Shown here one piece after another: positions 26,181-35,981 of a DNA stretch of 64,000 nt. The notes beneath the pieces were generated by a model, which was not told where the DNA came from, made no database searches, and saw only the letters and a list, made by a program, of their open reading frames with translations. The first letter of the stretch is position 1; each line of letters opens with the position of its first letter. The translations under genes and the position numbers were made by a program. The DNA lies in contig JAUNVP010000001.1 in assembly GCA_030537615.1 (NCBI GenBank), forward strand, positions 1-64,000, given 5' to 3'. Source of the DNA: Actinomycetaceae bacterium. GTDB lineage: Bacteria > Actinomycetota > Actinomycetes > Actinomycetales > Actinomycetaceae.

Positions 26181-28033
26181 TTCTTCCCGGTGGGCACGTC
26201 GGACGTCAGCGCCGAAATGAAAGCTTCCTGGGGAACGTCCACGCGACCGATTGACTTCATCCGCTTCTTGCCTTCCTTCTGTTTTTCCAGCAGTTTGCGC
26301 TTGCGCGAAATATCGCCGCCGTAGCATTTGGCGAGCATGTCTTTACGCAGTGCCTTAATCGTTTCGCGGGCAATGACGCGCGATCCAATAGCTGCTTGCA
26401 CGGGAACCTCGAACTGCTGGCGAGGAATGAGGTCTTTTAACTTCTTGGTCAGCTTGACACCATACTGGTACGCGGCGTCGCGGTGGACGATGGCGGAGAA
26501 GGCATCGACCTGTTCGCCGTTGAGCAAAATATCGACGCGCACGAGGTCGGCGGCCTGTTCTCCGGCTGCTTCATAGTCGAGCGACGCATACCCGCGGGTG
26601 CGTGACTTCAACTGGTCAAAGAAATCGAACACGATCTCGGCCAGTGGAAGAGTGTAGTGCATTTCGACGCGGTCTTCGGACAGGTAGTCCATACCGCCGA
26701 GCGTACCCCGCCTCCCCTGGCACAGTTCCATCACTGGTCCAACAAAGTCTGAGGGCGTGAGGATCGTCGAGCGCACCACGGGTTCGCGCACTTCGTGGAT
26801 TTTTCCGTCGGGATATTCGGACGGGTTCGTCACCTCAACGTCGGATCCATCTTCCGCTATAACGCGGTAGATGACGTTGGGGGCGGTGGCGATGAGGTCG
26901 AGGTTGAACTCACGCTCCAACCGTTCGCGCACGATTTCCAGATGTAGGAGCCCCAAAAACCCGCAGCGGAAGCCGAAGCCCAGCGCCGCTGACGATTCGG
27001 GTTCGAAGGTGAGCGCAGCGTCGTTAAGCTGGAGTTTTTCCAAGGCTTCACGCAGATTCGGGAAATCCGATCCATCAATGGGGTAGATCCCGGAGAACAC
27101 CATCGGCTTCGGTTCTTCGTAGCCTTCTAGCGCTTCCTCGGCACCGCGAATCGCTGTTGTCACGGTGTCGCCAACCTTCGATTGGCGCACGTCTTTGACG
27201 CCGGTGATGATGTAGCCTACTTCCCCTACACCGATCGCTTCGGTGGGACGAGGTTCGGGTGAAATAACGCCGATTTCCAGCACATCATGATTGGTGCCAG
27301 TTGCCATCATCTTGACCCGCTCGCGTGAACTGAGCATGCCGTCAGTGACCCGAACGTAGGTCACGACTCCGCGATAGGTGTCGTAAACGGAATCAAAGAT
27401 CATTGCCCGAGCCGGCGCATCCGCATCTCCGGTTGGCGCCGGAATTCGCCGCACAATCTCGTCGAGAAGTTCTTCGACGCCCTCGCCCGTCTTACCCGAA
27501 ACCTGCAGGATTTCACTCTCGTCACAACCGATCAGCTTTGCGATCTCAGCTGAATACTTCTCCGGCTGCGCCGACGGCAGATCGATCTTGTTGAGGACGG
27601 GGATGATTGTCAGGTCATTCCCCATCGCCAAGTAGAGGTTGGCAAGGGTTTGCGCTTCAATCCCCTGGGCCGCATCGACGAGGAGCACAGCCCCCTCACA
27701 CGCCGCGAGCGACCGGGACACTTCGTATGTGAAGTCGACGTGGCCGGGGGTATCAATCATGTTGAGGGCGTACGCATCGCCCTCGAATTCCCACGGCATG
27801 CGCACGGCTTGAGATTTGATGGTAATGCCGCGCTCACGTTCAATTTCCATGCGGTCGAGGTATTGGGCCCGCATGTCGCGCTGTTCCACCACTCCGGTGA
27901 GCTGGAGCATGCGGTCTGCCAGGGTCGATTTGCCATGGTCGATATGCGCGATAATGCAGAAGTTACGAATGAGGTCGGGAGGCGTGCTCCCCGGCTTGAT
28001 CGTTGATGATTGAGACGCAGTGACTACTGCCAC
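26177..28033 (-). CDS. lepA: Elongation factor 4 (LepA)
   Basis: A ribosome-bound translational GTPase that affects elongation and initiation. The 618 residues include the G1 motif [15 protein letters not shown], the G2 region [14 protein letters not shown], the G3 DTPGHVDF and the G4 NKIDLP. The LepA-specific C-terminal domain ends with [23 protein letters not shown] 17-residue N-terminal extension ([17 protein letters not shown]) precedes the conserved start. First gene of the lepA-trmB-hemW unit. Confidence 0.96.
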   Translation of the reverse strand: MAVVTASQSSTIKPGSTPPDLIRNFCIIAHIDHGKSTLADRMLQLTGVVEQRDMRAQYLDRMEIERERGITIKSQAVRMPWEFEGDAYALNMIDTPGHVDFTYEVSRSLAACEGAVLLVDAAQGIEAQTLANLYLAMGNDLTIIPVLNKIDLPSAQPEKYSAEIAKLIGCDESEILQVSGKTGEGVEELLDEIVRRIPAPTGDADAPARAMIFDSVYDTYRGVVTYVRVTDGMLSSRERVKMMATGTNHDVLEIGVISPEPRPTEAIGVGEVGYIITGVKDVRQSKVGDTVTTAIRGAEEALEGYEEPKPMVFSGIYPIDGSDFPNLREALEKLQLNDAALTFEPESSAALGFGFRCGFLGLLHLEIVRERLEREFNLDLIATAPNVIYRVIAEDGSDVEVTNPSEYPDGKIHEVREPVVRSTILTPSDFVGPVMELCQGRRGTLGGMDYLSEDRVEMHYTLPLAEIVFDFFDQLKSRTRGYASLDYEAAGEQAADLVRVDILLNGEQVDAFSAIVHRDAAYQYGVKLTKKLKDLIPRQQFEVPVQAAIGSRVIARETIKALRKDMLAKCYGGDISRKRKLLEKQKEGKKRMKSIGRVDVPQEAFISALTSDVPTGKK

Positions 28034-28126
28034 GTTGATCTACCCTTCCGCAAATGTCGAATACGGACCAATTGTCGCATGTCACGGGGCGGGTGACGAA
28101 TTTGCATAGGCGGCGTCGCTCACATG

Positions 28127-28948
28127 TCAGCGTTTACGCGCGTATTTCGTCGATGACTTCTGTGCGGCACCGACGATTTCGCGTTGCCGTTCGTTGAGAT
28201 TGTCGGAGTCGAGCGCTGTCGGTGGCGTCAGATCCATGAGAAATTGGCGCGTTGGCATGGCGAGCATAACCCAGTTGGCATAGTTAAGAATCTTCGCGCA
28301 ACTCATGTCATTACCGTCAGCCCACATGGGCGCGACATCAGCATCTGATTCCTGAGCAACAAGCATTGCGGAGGGGATGCCAACATTTCCCACACGTGCA
28401 TTGATAAGTGTGGGAATAATTTTGGTTGCCACCCATCCGAGTGCGAGCACACCGGCTAGACCGTAGCCAATGGCTCGAATCCAAGAAGCGAGCATTCCAG
28501 TTGACGGCCCGGTGCCAAAAAACGCGATAAACCATGCGAGAGCTGCCCCAACGGCAAACCAGTGTCCACGGGTCTCATACCACCAGGCTTGATCAACCAG
28601 GCGCTGTATTCGAGGATCGATTTCTATTTCGTCTATCTCCTGCTCATACCACGCCCGTTCGAGGATGTCGAGGGCGCCGGCCATCGCAAACGCGCGTTTT
28701 TTCCACGTAGAAAAAGCCTGACCGTCCGCGGTGTCACTCCACTGCAGGTACTCCCGCTTTTCCATGGGGGGAAGCTCCATGACTGCGCTGTCAAATTCGG
28801 TGTTCCAGTTCCGTGCGCACTCGAGGATAGTCGCCGTATGCGGATCATTGCGTAGCCCGATGGGAGAATCTATGGTGAGGCCCGGTGAGTAGAGAACTTT
28901 GAGAGCTGACCGAATGGCCGATGCCGAAATCAAGTTCGGGTTCTCCAC
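28127..28948 (-). CDS. Membrane protein of unknown function (two transmembrane segments)
   Basis: 273 residues, not recognised. The N-terminal 120 residues are soluble and acidic, with Trp-rich stretches (YLQWSDTADGQAFSTWKK). Two hydrophobic helices follow at about 129-146 and 155-178, then a soluble C-terminal domain of about 90 residues ending basic (SSTKYARKR). The gene is divergent from the membrane-protein gene at 29059 with about 110 bases between them. Codon use resembles its neighbours and gives no hint of recent transfer. Confidence 0.65.
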   Translation of the reverse strand: MENPNLISASAIRSALKVLYSPGLTIDSPIGLRNDPHTATILECARNWNTEFDSAVMELPPMEKREYLQWSDTADGQAFSTWKKRAFAMAGALDILERAWYEQEIDEIEIDPRIQRLVDQAWWYETRGHWFAVGAALAWFIAFFGTGPSTGMLASWIRAIGYGLAGVLALGWVATKIIPTLINARVGNVGIPSAMLVAQESDADVAPMWADGNDMSCAKILNYANWVMLAMPTRQFLMDLTPPTALDSDNLNERQREIVGAAQKSSTKYARKR

Positions 28949-29058
28949 GGTTCCTCCCAGTGAATTGTCATTCGCTCATCCGGTATTTACGCTACGGTAT
29001 ACGACAGTTCGAAACAACCGTGCAGTCGCAACGATTGTGCGGGGTTAAGGAAGGGAAC

Positions 29059-29775
29059 ATGTCAGGAAACGAACGCGAACCCGGGTGGATCCACGATTGG
29101 GAGCCCGCTGAATCCTCGAATGGTTCACGCAACCACCCAGACCGCGATGGAACTGAGAACAATCCCCGCCCCACTCCCCCGGTATCGAAAGGTGAAGCCC
29201 TGACTGCGGGAGCACGCTTCGCTTCAAACGCCACCGAAGTCCCCGGACGCCTCCTCATTAAACTCGCCCTGCTCACCTCAGCGAGCACGACACTGCTCGG
29301 ATGGATCGGGATTTATGCGTACGACGGGTTCGGCTGGTGGCTTCCCTTTATTGTCGGCATCGTTGCCCTCGCGACGACGGGGTTCTTTGCCTTCCGTCGC
29401 AAGCAGTTACGCGACAGTCTCGCACAGTCGGGTCCTCGCACGGTTATCGACCAAGACACGCAATCGCTCGTCGTTTTGGACGAGAACGGCCACGACCCCG
29501 AGTACGAACTCCACGCTTTCGCTCAGCGCGAAGGAGAAGCGTTTGGGCGTGCTCGCTCGGAGTTTCAACAGCGCCCCGCCCGTTTTCTTCCCCGGGTTGA
29601 GGCCGCGCAACGCTCCCTGCGTTCGCTCGTTGATCCCGGTTACGATGCTCCCTGGCTCAAGCATGATATTCGCCCGACCCTCGTGTCATTTGTCGCCACC
29701 GCAATCTCAATTCCGGTGTGCGGGTTCTTTTCCGTCATCACCGCGATAGCGCTCATCCTCACGTCGGGAATCTGA
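29059..29775 (+). CDS. Membrane protein of unknown function (three hydrophobic segments)
   Basis: 238 residues from an ATG with GGAAGGGA four bases upstream. The N-terminal 55 residues are polar and probably disordered (Asn, Pro, Ser, Glu-rich). A hairpin of two helices lies at about 68-116, then a soluble, Arg-rich middle (RAEAFGRARSEF-like region) and a C-terminal helix (about 205-236) ending IALILTSGI. Not recognised. It is divergent from another small membrane protein and precedes rpsT. Confidence 0.65.
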   Translation: MSGNEREPGWIHDWEPAESSNGSRNHPDRDGTENNPRPTPPVSKGEALTAGARFASNATEVPGRLLIKLALLTSASTTLLGWIGIYAYDGFGWWLPFIVGIVALATTGFFAFRRKQLRDSLAQSGPRTVIDQDTQSLVVLDENGHDPEYELHAFAQREGEAFGRARSEFQQRPARFLPRVEAAQRSLRSLVDPGYDAPWLKHDIRPTLVSFVATAISIPVCGFFSVITAIALILTSGI

Positions 29776-29820
29776 TCGTGCCCTCGTGAGCGTCATCACG
29801 GCCAAAAGCGGCAATACGAG

Positions 29821-29850
29821 TTACCTTTCGCGTGAATCGACTGGTAATAT
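29821..29850 (+). promoter_or_regulatory. Candidate rpsT promoter
   Basis: TTACCT at 29821-29826 and TAATAT at 29845-29850, separated by 18 bases. This leaves a leader of about 125 nt before the rpsT start. The -35 is weak. Confidence 0.4.
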
Positions 29851-29982
29851 GGCTAGTCGGACTCCAAGCCTGGTCGGGCTCGGGGTCACGTTGGGCCCTT
29901 CGCACTTCGAGTGTCCCCCACTGATAGTCCAAGGCCCAACACGCCCTCACCGACCCTGTAATCGAAACAAGAGAGTGTAACT

Positions 29983-30246
29983 GTGGCAAACATTAAGTCC
30001 CAGATTAAGCGCAACAAGACTAACGAGAAGCGCCGTCTTCGCAATAAGGCTGTCAAGTCTGAGCTGAAGACCTACGTGCGTCGCACTCGTGAAGCGATTG
30101 CTGCCGGTGACAAAGAGAAGGCTGAAGAGGCTCTGCGAATCGCTGGCCGCAAGCTCGACAAAGCTGCCCAGAAGGGCATTATTCACCGCAATCAGGCGGC
30201 GAATCGCCAGTCGAAGCTCGCGAAGCAGATTCAGAAGCTCGGCTGA
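29983..30246 (+). CDS. rpsT: 30S ribosomal protein S20
   Basis: Binds 16S rRNA early in small-subunit assembly. The 87 residues start at a [23 protein letters not shown], the family N-terminus, and are rich in Lys and Arg throughout. An AAGAG stretch upstream serves as ribosome site. It is convergent with holA, the usual actinobacterial arrangement, and ends in a strong terminator. Confidence 0.97.
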   Translation: MANIKSQIKRNKTNEKRRLRNKAVKSELKTYVRRTREAIAAGDKEKAEEALRIAGRKLDKAAQKGIIHRNQAANRQSKLAKQIQKLG

Positions 30247-30257
30247 ATTGACCTTGC

Positions 30258-30286
30258 AAAAGGCGGGCCCGGAGGGTCCGCCTTTT
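30258..30286 (+). terminator. rpsT terminator
   Basis: AAAAGGCGGGCCC (30258-30270) pairs with GGGTCCGCCTTTT (30274-30286) through 13 positions including one G-U, with a three-base loop and a terminal T-run. Confidence 0.9.
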
Positions 30287-30348
30287 GTCATGCCCACTGT
30301 CCGCGGAGAACTAGCCGCTCACCCGGTTAATGACCTAGCTTCGAGGTA

Positions 30349-31347
30349 TCACATGCGGCCGTGGCGCGCGCGAGTCACGGTGATAATGAGCTTTTCGAGA
30401 GCGTAGTGCGGGTCTCGCGACAAGCCCTTCACTTCGGCATCACACTGCGCCGTCGCTTGAATGACGTGGGCGAGCGTATCTTCATTCCACCCGCGTAAAT
30501 CTCTCGCCGCGCGATCGACTTGCCACGGCGCCATTTTCAGTTCGCTCGCGGTGCGCCTTGGAACTGCGGACACTTTCGCCAACTGGCGAATCTTCACGGC
30601 GATGGAAGCCACCAGAGCGACGGGTTCTACTCCCGAGGCAAGTGCGTGGCGCAGTAGCGTCAAAGCCTTCCCCATGTTCCCAGCGATTGCGGCATCAGCA
30701 ACCGCGAATCCTGTGACGTCCATACGCCCAGCCTGGTAGCGGTGGACGTGGGCTTCGGTGATTGTGCCTTCCACGTCGTTAAGAAGCTGATTGGTTGCTG
30801 ACACGAGTTCCGCGACATCGGATCCGAGAGCATCAACGAGAGCTTGGAGCGCTCGTTGCTCGATATTTCTTCCGGCATTTCGCACTTCGGCTCGAATGAA
30901 CTCGATTTTGTCGCGTGGGTTCTTCAACGCGTGCGCGACATAGGTCGGTACTCCGGCCTTTTGTAGTGCTGTCAGTACTCGACGATTGCCGTTGCCTCCG
31001 TTGTGCCGGATCACGAGAGTGACGTCGGGGGCGGGATGGTCAAGATAGGCAATGAGATCGTTGGCGAGCGGGGCTGAGGGCTGTTCAAGCTCAGGCACAT
31101 AAACAAAGCGCGCCTCACCAAAAAGCGAGGGTGAGGTGTACATGGCAAGCTGACCGGCCTGGTAACGGGCGGATTCAACATTTTGGAATTCAACGGATGG
31201 ATCGGATTGCCGAGCCGCCTGCTTGAGCTGAGCAATCGCGCGATCTCCCAACAGAGCCTCTGCCGACTTCACGAGCACGATCGGTGCGAGAGATGCTGAG
31301 AACCACGGGTGTTCATTGCCCGCGCTCTTTTTCTTCGATACCGCCAT
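30349..31347 (-). CDS. holA: DNA polymerase III subunit delta
   Basis: Clamp-loader subunit that opens the beta ring. The 332 residues carry the AAA+-like fold of HolA: IVLVKSAEALLGDRAIAQL at the degenerate nucleotide site, the FVYVPELE strand, and the C-terminal collar helices. Gene order rpsT-holA-comEC-comEA is typical of actinobacteria, although here an aldo/keto reductase gene has come to lie between holA and comEC. Confidence 0.92.
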   Translation of the reverse strand: MAVSKKKSAGNEHPWFSASLAPIVLVKSAEALLGDRAIAQLKQAARQSDPSVEFQNVESARYQAGQLAMYTSPSLFGEARFVYVPELEQPSAPLANDLIAYLDHPAPDVTLVIRHNGGNGNRRVLTALQKAGVPTYVAHALKNPRDKIEFIRAEVRNAGRNIEQRALQALVDALGSDVAELVSATNQLLNDVEGTITEAHVHRYQAGRMDVTGFAVADAAIAGNMGKALTLLRHALASGVEPVALVASIAVKIRQLAKVSAVPRRTASELKMAPWQVDRAARDLRGWNEDTLAHVIQATAQCDAEVKGLSRDPHYALEKLIITVTRARHGRM

Positions 31348-31451
31348 AGGTTAAGAGTGCCACAAGCGACCGACATTTCTCGACCTTCGGGTTTCGCCTC
31401 CGCCGCTTTCGCTCTATGGTGAAAGAAACGTCAGAAAGAGAAGTGATACAG

Positions 31452-32282
31452 ATGTCTGATCTTCCCACCCTGGAACTCAACGACGGCGGCGAGATTCCTG
31501 CCTGGGGCCTCGGAACCTCGGCTCATAAGGGCCGCGATGGCGCAAGTCTCTTCAGCCAAGCAATCCGCGACGGTCACCGACTCATCGATACCGCGGCGCA
31601 ATACGGAAATGAAGCCGCCGTAGGCGAGGCCGTGAAACAAGCCGGAGTTGCCCGAGACGAACTCTTTATTACGACCAAGATTGCAGGAGGAGACCAGGGG
31701 GAGGGCACCGCCAGCGGACTGGCCGAGTCTCTTCGCCGACTCGGCCTCGACTACGTCGATCTCACGCTCATTCACTGGCCTAATCCGTCCCGCGGTCTCT
31801 ATCTCCAGACGTGGACAGAGCTCATTCGTTTGCGAGACGAAGGCAAAACGAAACATATTGGAGTGTCGAACTTTACGATTGCCCAGATGGAGGAACTCCA
31901 TGCTGAGACAGGTGTGTGGCCTGTTCTCAATCAAATTCAGCTCAGCCCGATCATTGGTCGCAAAGAGATGCGCGAATTCCATACCGAACACGGCATTGTG
32001 ACCGAGGCATGGCGTCCGCTTGGCCCCAAGGAGGGCTTACTCGACCAGATCATCGTGCAGAACATTGCGCGCGAAGTGGAGCACTCCCCCGCCCAAGTCG
32101 TGCTTCGCTGGGCGGTACAACACGGCATTGTTCCGATCGCTGTCTCAGCAAAACCGGAGCGCAATGCGGAGAATCTCGCGCTTGACGACTTTTCCCTCTC
32201 GGATGAGCAAATGGCACTACTCGATGCGTTGGACACGGGAGAGCGTTTCGTGTGGGATCCGATGACGCACGAGGAATGGTAG
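31452..32282 (+). CDS. Aldo/keto reductase
   Basis: NADPH-dependent reductase of the AKR5-like group (2,5-diketo-gluconate reductase-type). The start at 31452 has GAGAAG about eight bases upstream, giving 276 residues. The catalytic tetrad is visible as Asp and Tyr in DTAAQYGNEAAVG, Lys in ITTKIAGG and His in LIHWPNP. The C-terminal VSAKPERNAENLA is the cofactor segment. The 3' end overlaps that of the convergent comEC by 66 bp. It appears inserted between holA and comEC. The substrate is unknown. Confidence 0.9.
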   Translation: MSDLPTLELNDGGEIPAWGLGTSAHKGRDGASLFSQAIRDGHRLIDTAAQYGNEAAVGEAVKQAGVARDELFITTKIAGGDQGEGTASGLAESLRRLGLDYVDLTLIHWPNPSRGLYLQTWTELIRLRDEGKTKHIGVSNFTIAQMEELHAETGVWPVLNQIQLSPIIGRKEMREFHTEHGIVTEAWRPLGPKEGLLDQIIVQNIAREVEHSPAQVVLRWAVQHGIVPIAVSAKPERNAENLALDDFSLSDEQMALLDALDTGERFVWDPMTHEEW

Positions 32283-33731
32283 GACACGCCAAATAAGCAC
32301 AAGCGTTATAGAGCTGAACTCGATCCCGAGCGCCCAGTGGGCGTACGGTTGCTCAATCGTCGCGCACGGCAGATGAGCAAACCATTCGGTAACTGCAAGG
32401 ATCCACCGTGCTCCGACGTCGGCAACCGCCAGCGGGATCGCAGTCGCAGCCGGAGCATATGTCGCGCAGATCGCGGCCGCGAGCCCCGCTAGTGTCGTTG
32501 GGGCGACGGCGGGAAGGATCGCGATATTGGCCGGCACGGCAAACAGTGGAAGTTGCCCGGTGACAGTGACGAGAATGGGAGCCGTTGTGAGGGCGGCGGC
32601 CAACGGTACAGCTACCATTCCGATTAACCGACGTCGTACACGTCCCGCTCGCGTATTCGACCTCTGTCGACGCGAATCGACCACTGCTAACACTCCCGCT
32701 GTTGCCGTCACTGATAGAGCAAATCCGACCGACCACGCGAGCCACGGATTAATGATTAGCCAGGTCATGACGACTGTGGCGAGCGCGGCTCGCGCTTGTC
32801 CAGGACGCCCGGTAGCATAACCAACTGCCATGACCGCCGCCATTGATGCGGCTCGGATAATTGATGGTTGCGGACCAACGACACCAATCAGGACTCCAAC
32901 GATGAGCGTGAGCAAGACGATTTTAGAACGCGGTCGTCCCGGTAAGAGAAGCTGAATCGTCATCATGATGATGCCCAGGTGCATTCCTGAAATTGCGGTG
33001 ATGTGGGTCGTTGAGGTGCGCCGCATGGCTGTGCGGGACGTGTCACTCATCTCGGATGAGTCTCCGATGGAGATCCCGATGATGAGGCCGCGCACATCGG
33101 GTGGCAAATGAGTCAGTTGCGCGAAGAATCGAGTGCGGAAAGTGTGAGTTCGAGACGGTTGCGAGGACACCGCGATGCGTTCTGGTTTCATCAGACCAAC
33201 TGTGGGGGCCGCGCCAAATGGTTTGATCGCCCCCACCCCCCGAACTGTATCTCCCGGTTCGCCATCGATAGGCTCGCGCGTACTCAACACGAGTTGTCCA
33301 TATCGCATTTCTCGCGGCCGAACCCGAGTGAACCAGCCGTGCGAGACTCGATGAGAACGGTGCGTCACCACGGCGTCAAAGTGGCACTGGGTTCGGCACG
33401 TTGTGAGCGCACTGTTCATGTACGACACTGCGCTGTGTACGGAAGAAAGCCCGGCCAGTGCCCCGACCATGAGTGCTAACATGATCGCCGCGCGCACAGA
33501 TCCCGCCGGATACGTGCTGTGACGAGGCCGATAGACGGTGAGCGGATACAGTGCAATAGCACAGATCAGCATGGCTATCAGAACACCAACGATCAGTAAG
33601 ACCTGAGGTCGCACACGCGTTGTCATCAGGCTGAGAATACTCGCTGCGCTCCCCCACGCACCGGCGGCGGGCACGAGCAGACGATAGTCGGAAAAGTCAG
33701 CTCGCTCATCGGAGAGCTCATTTACGGGCAT
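32217..33731 (-). CDS. comEC: ComEC/Rec2-like DNA-uptake channel protein, without metallo-beta-lactamase domain
   Basis: ComEC forms the inner-membrane channel for transforming DNA. The 504 residues have an N-terminal pair of helices, a soluble OB-like part, and the competence domain with TTHITAISGMHLGIIMM and many helices after residue 265. The protein stops after the last helix (LIWRVLPFLVRHR). The C-terminal metallo-beta-lactamase domain of the longer forms is absent, so nuclease activity would have to come from elsewhere. It overlaps comEA by ten bases upstream and the convergent reductase gene downstream. Confidence 0.85.
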   Translation of the reverse strand: MPVNELSDERADFSDYRLLVPAAGAWGSAASILSLMTTRVRPQVLLIVGVLIAMLICAIALYPLTVYRPRHSTYPAGSVRAAIMLALMVGALAGLSSVHSAVSYMNSALTTCRTQCHFDAVVTHRSHRVSHGWFTRVRPREMRYGQLVLSTREPIDGEPGDTVRGVGAIKPFGAAPTVGLMKPERIAVSSQPSRTHTFRTRFFAQLTHLPPDVRGLIIGISIGDSSEMSDTSRTAMRRTSTTHITAISGMHLGIIMMTIQLLLPGRPRSKIVLLTLIVGVLIGVVGPQPSIIRAASMAAVMAVGYATGRPGQARAALATVVMTWLIINPWLAWSVGFALSVTATAGVLAVVDSRRQRSNTRAGRVRRRLIGMVAVPLAAALTTAPILVTVTGQLPLFAVPANIAILPAVAPTTLAGLAAAICATYAPAATAIPLAVADVGARWILAVTEWFAHLPCATIEQPYAHWALGIEFSSITLVLIWRVLPFLVRHRIPHETLSRVQRIE

Positions 33732-34414
33732 AGCTGGTCCTTGAAACGCTCAAATGTTTTGGCTCCAATCCCGCTGACAGCACGGACGTCGTCGGGACTG
33801 GTGAACGGTTGAGCACTGCGATAATCGATAATCCGTTGCGCTAACGCGGGGCCGATACCGGATAGCGATTCAAGTTGCGTTGCGTCCGCCGCCCGTATGT
33901 CGACACACTGCTGCGCGGTGCTCGCTGCACTTGCGACCTCGCCCACCGCGCGCACGTGAATATGCTGTCCATCGACTAGAGGCGCCGCCAGATTGACGGA
34001 GGCGAGCTCAGCGTCATCACTCAATCCGCCCGCTTGGGAGATCGCGGCCAGGCCTCGCGACCCGACAGGAACTTCGACAACGCCCGGCTGCACGACAGCT
34101 CCGGTGACTTGAACAATGAGAGTTGCCGGACTCGGTGAGGTCTCTACCGTGGCGTCAACCGCTGGAATATCACCGGCAACGAGCTCATCCACGGGACGTG
34201 GCGGTGCCGATGGTTGCGGGCGGATGAGCACGATTGCGAAGACCGCCGTCAGCGCAATGACGAGGGCGATGGCCGCTGCTGGGCTGGGGAGAAAACGCGC
34301 GATTGTTCGGGGTTGATCGTCCTCGTCTGTTACGCTCAGGCGCTCGGCATACGCGCTCATAGCGCGGTTACGAAGCCTGGAGTGTTTCGTCATGCGCTCA
34401 GTGTGAGCGAGCAT
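33722..34414 (-). CDS. comEA: ComEA-family helix-hairpin-helix DNA-binding protein
   Basis: Membrane-anchored DNA receptor for uptake. The 230 residues have a cytoplasmic N-terminus, one membrane helix at about 48-68 (AAIALVIALTAVFAIVLI), an SLBB-type domain (VQVTGAVVQPGVVEVP) and a C-terminal double helix-hairpin-helix (LESLSGIGPALAQRIIDYR and VRAVSGIGAKTFERFK). Ten-base overlap with comEC indicates coupling. Confidence 0.9.
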   Translation of the reverse strand: MLAHTERMTKHSRLRNRAMSAYAERLSVTDEDDQPRTIARFLPSPAAAIALVIALTAVFAIVLIRPQPSAPPRPVDELVAGDIPAVDATVETSPSPATLIVQVTGAVVQPGVVEVPVGSRGLAAISQAGGLSDDAELASVNLAAPLVDGQHIHVRAVGEVASAASTAQQCVDIRAADATQLESLSGIGPALAQRIIDYRSAQPFTSPDDVRAVSGIGAKTFERFKDQLCP

Positions 34415-34495
34415 TTCTTCAAAATCTACCGGTAGCGAGAAACCTGTGGATAGACCGAGGCTGTTATCTGAGAATGACCACCGGTTCCGCTTCGT

Positions 34496-34849
34496 TTACT
34501 TCCCCGCCAAAAGGGCTTGCGCTTGTTCAAGTTTGCGAGTCAAGTCGATGATATCGTCAGTTGATTGGCGTATGCCCTCAACGGTTACCTGATTGCAGTT
34601 GCGCTGGGGAACTGTGAGTTTGCGCAGTTCCTGCCACGCTCCCCGCCCATCTGTTCCGGTATTTTTGCGCAGGAGGTCGTGGGCGCGATCGCGTTCTTCG
34701 TCGAGGATTTTCAGCGCGGTTTGGCACTGAACTTTTGCTTTATGCATTTTCTCATCGGTGTCGTGATCGGACGAAATCTGTACGAGATACTCGATCAGTA
34801 CAATGACGATGAGAGCGACGAGCACACCGACGATTGTCTTTGCTGCCAT
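34496..34849 (-). CDS. Small single-pass membrane protein of unknown function
   Basis: 117 residues from an ATG at 34849 with GGGGAGA seven bases upstream; a possible start at 34864 lacks a ribosome site. One hydrophobic helix at about residues 5-22 (TIVGVLVALIVIVLIEYLV) is followed by a charged, helix-forming domain with two cysteines (VQCQTALK and QRNCNQ). It could be a lipid-anchored or signal-anchored periplasm-facing protein. Not recognised. It lies between comEA and the divergent proC. Confidence 0.6.
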   Translation of the reverse strand: MAAKTIVGVLVALIVIVLIEYLVQISSDHDTDEKMHKAKVQCQTALKILDEERDRAHDLLRKNTGTDGRGAWQELRKLTVPQRNCNQVTVEGIRQSTDDIIDLTRKLEQAQALLAGK

Positions 34850-34971
34850 CGATCGTCTCCCCATCGCACAGATCCTTTCGCCACTTCTATGCTACGGGAT
34901 AGTGTCGGCCCGGACAGTGGGCAATCCACACTGTTATTCTGCAACTACACGGTCAGTGAAAGGGAGTCGTC

Positions 34972-35778
34972 GTGACATTTGGTTTTATTGGTGCGGGAAA
35001 CATGGCCTCGGCAATCGTTCGAGGGGCGGTTGAATCCGGCTATCTCAAAGGGAATGATATTTTCATCGCGGACAGGTCGCAGACCGCTGCGCAGGCCCTT
35101 GCGCGTGAAGTTGACGCACACGAGGCCGCGTCAAACACCTCGTTAGTTAAGGAGTGCGACGTCATAGTCCTCGCCGTTAAACCGGCCCAAATTGGCGACG
35201 TACTGACCGAAATCGCCGATACTCTTACCCCCGAAAAACTCCTCATTTCGATTGCGGCCGGCATCAGTTTGGAAGCAATCGAAAGCTATATTGGTCAAAC
35301 TCCTCTGGTTCGTGTGATGCCGAATATGAACGCCTCCATCGCCGAATCGATGACCGGGATTTGTTCCAATGCGGAGGCTACCCGCGAGCACATCTCTACC
35401 GCGCGTACCCTGATGAATTCCGTTGGTCGGACCCTCGTCATTGACGAAGGAGATTTCCCCGTCTTTTCTGCACTCGCCGGATGCTCACCGGCGTGGATGT
35501 ACGAGATCATTGATTCCTTGGCTCGAGCGGGCGTCAAGTACGGTATCCCCAAGGCTCAGGCCGTGGCCATCGTCGCACAAGCGATGGTCGGTTCAGCCCA
35601 ACTCGTCCTCACCTCGGCGGCAGAGGATGAAAGAACCCCGGCCGAGCTGATTGACCGTGTGTGTTCCCCCGGTGGAACGACGATTGCTGGATTGCTTGCC
35701 GCGCAGGAAGCGGGACTGGGAAGCGCTCTGGTCAAGGCGGTTGATGCCGCGGTAGCTCGCGACGGCGAACTCGGGTGA
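34972..35778 (+). CDS. proC: Pyrroline-5-carboxylate reductase
   Basis: Last step of proline synthesis, reducing 1-pyrroline-5-carboxylate with NAD(P)H. The 268 residues start at GTG with GGGAG five bases upstream. The Rossmann motif is FGFIGAGNMASAIVRGA, and AVKPAQIGDVL and RVMPNMNA follow. The C-terminal signature SPGGTTIAGL and helix complete the substrate site. It stands alone, divergent from the small membrane-protein gene. Confidence 0.95.
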   Translation: MTFGFIGAGNMASAIVRGAVESGYLKGNDIFIADRSQTAAQALAREVDAHEAASNTSLVKECDVIVLAVKPAQIGDVLTEIADTLTPEKLLISIAAGISLEAIESYIGQTPLVRVMPNMNASIAESMTGICSNAEATREHISTARTLMNSVGRTLVIDEGDFPVFSALAGCSPAWMYEIIDSLARAGVKYGIPKAQAVAIVAQAMVGSAQLVLTSAAEDERTPAELIDRVCSPGGTTIAGLLAAQEAGLGSALVKAVDAAVARDGELG

Positions 35779-35909
35779 TCTCGAATCCGTCCCCATCTGC
35801 AATCGAGCACAGCTGTCCGCATCGCAAATAAAAGCGTTCGCACGGAAGAATAGTGTCCAGAATTCGCTGATTTTCGGCAATTTCGTCACATTTCCGCACC
35901 CTCCCCGGC

Positions 35910-35925
35910 AAATCGTGTACGATTT
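35910..35925. promoter_or_regulatory. Palindromic operator upstream of hpaH
   Basis: Perfect inverted repeat AAATCGT-GT-ACGATTT, 57 bases before the hpaH start. The core TCGTGTACGA is shared with sites upstream of the fusion gene at 44918 and between dctP and iclR. Likely a repressor site, possibly for the IclR regulator at 53957. Confidence 0.65.
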
Positions 35926-35981
35926 TCATAAGCCAGTCGATAACCGGCCGCGAAGCCGATAGTCCGACTCAAGGAGGCGTC

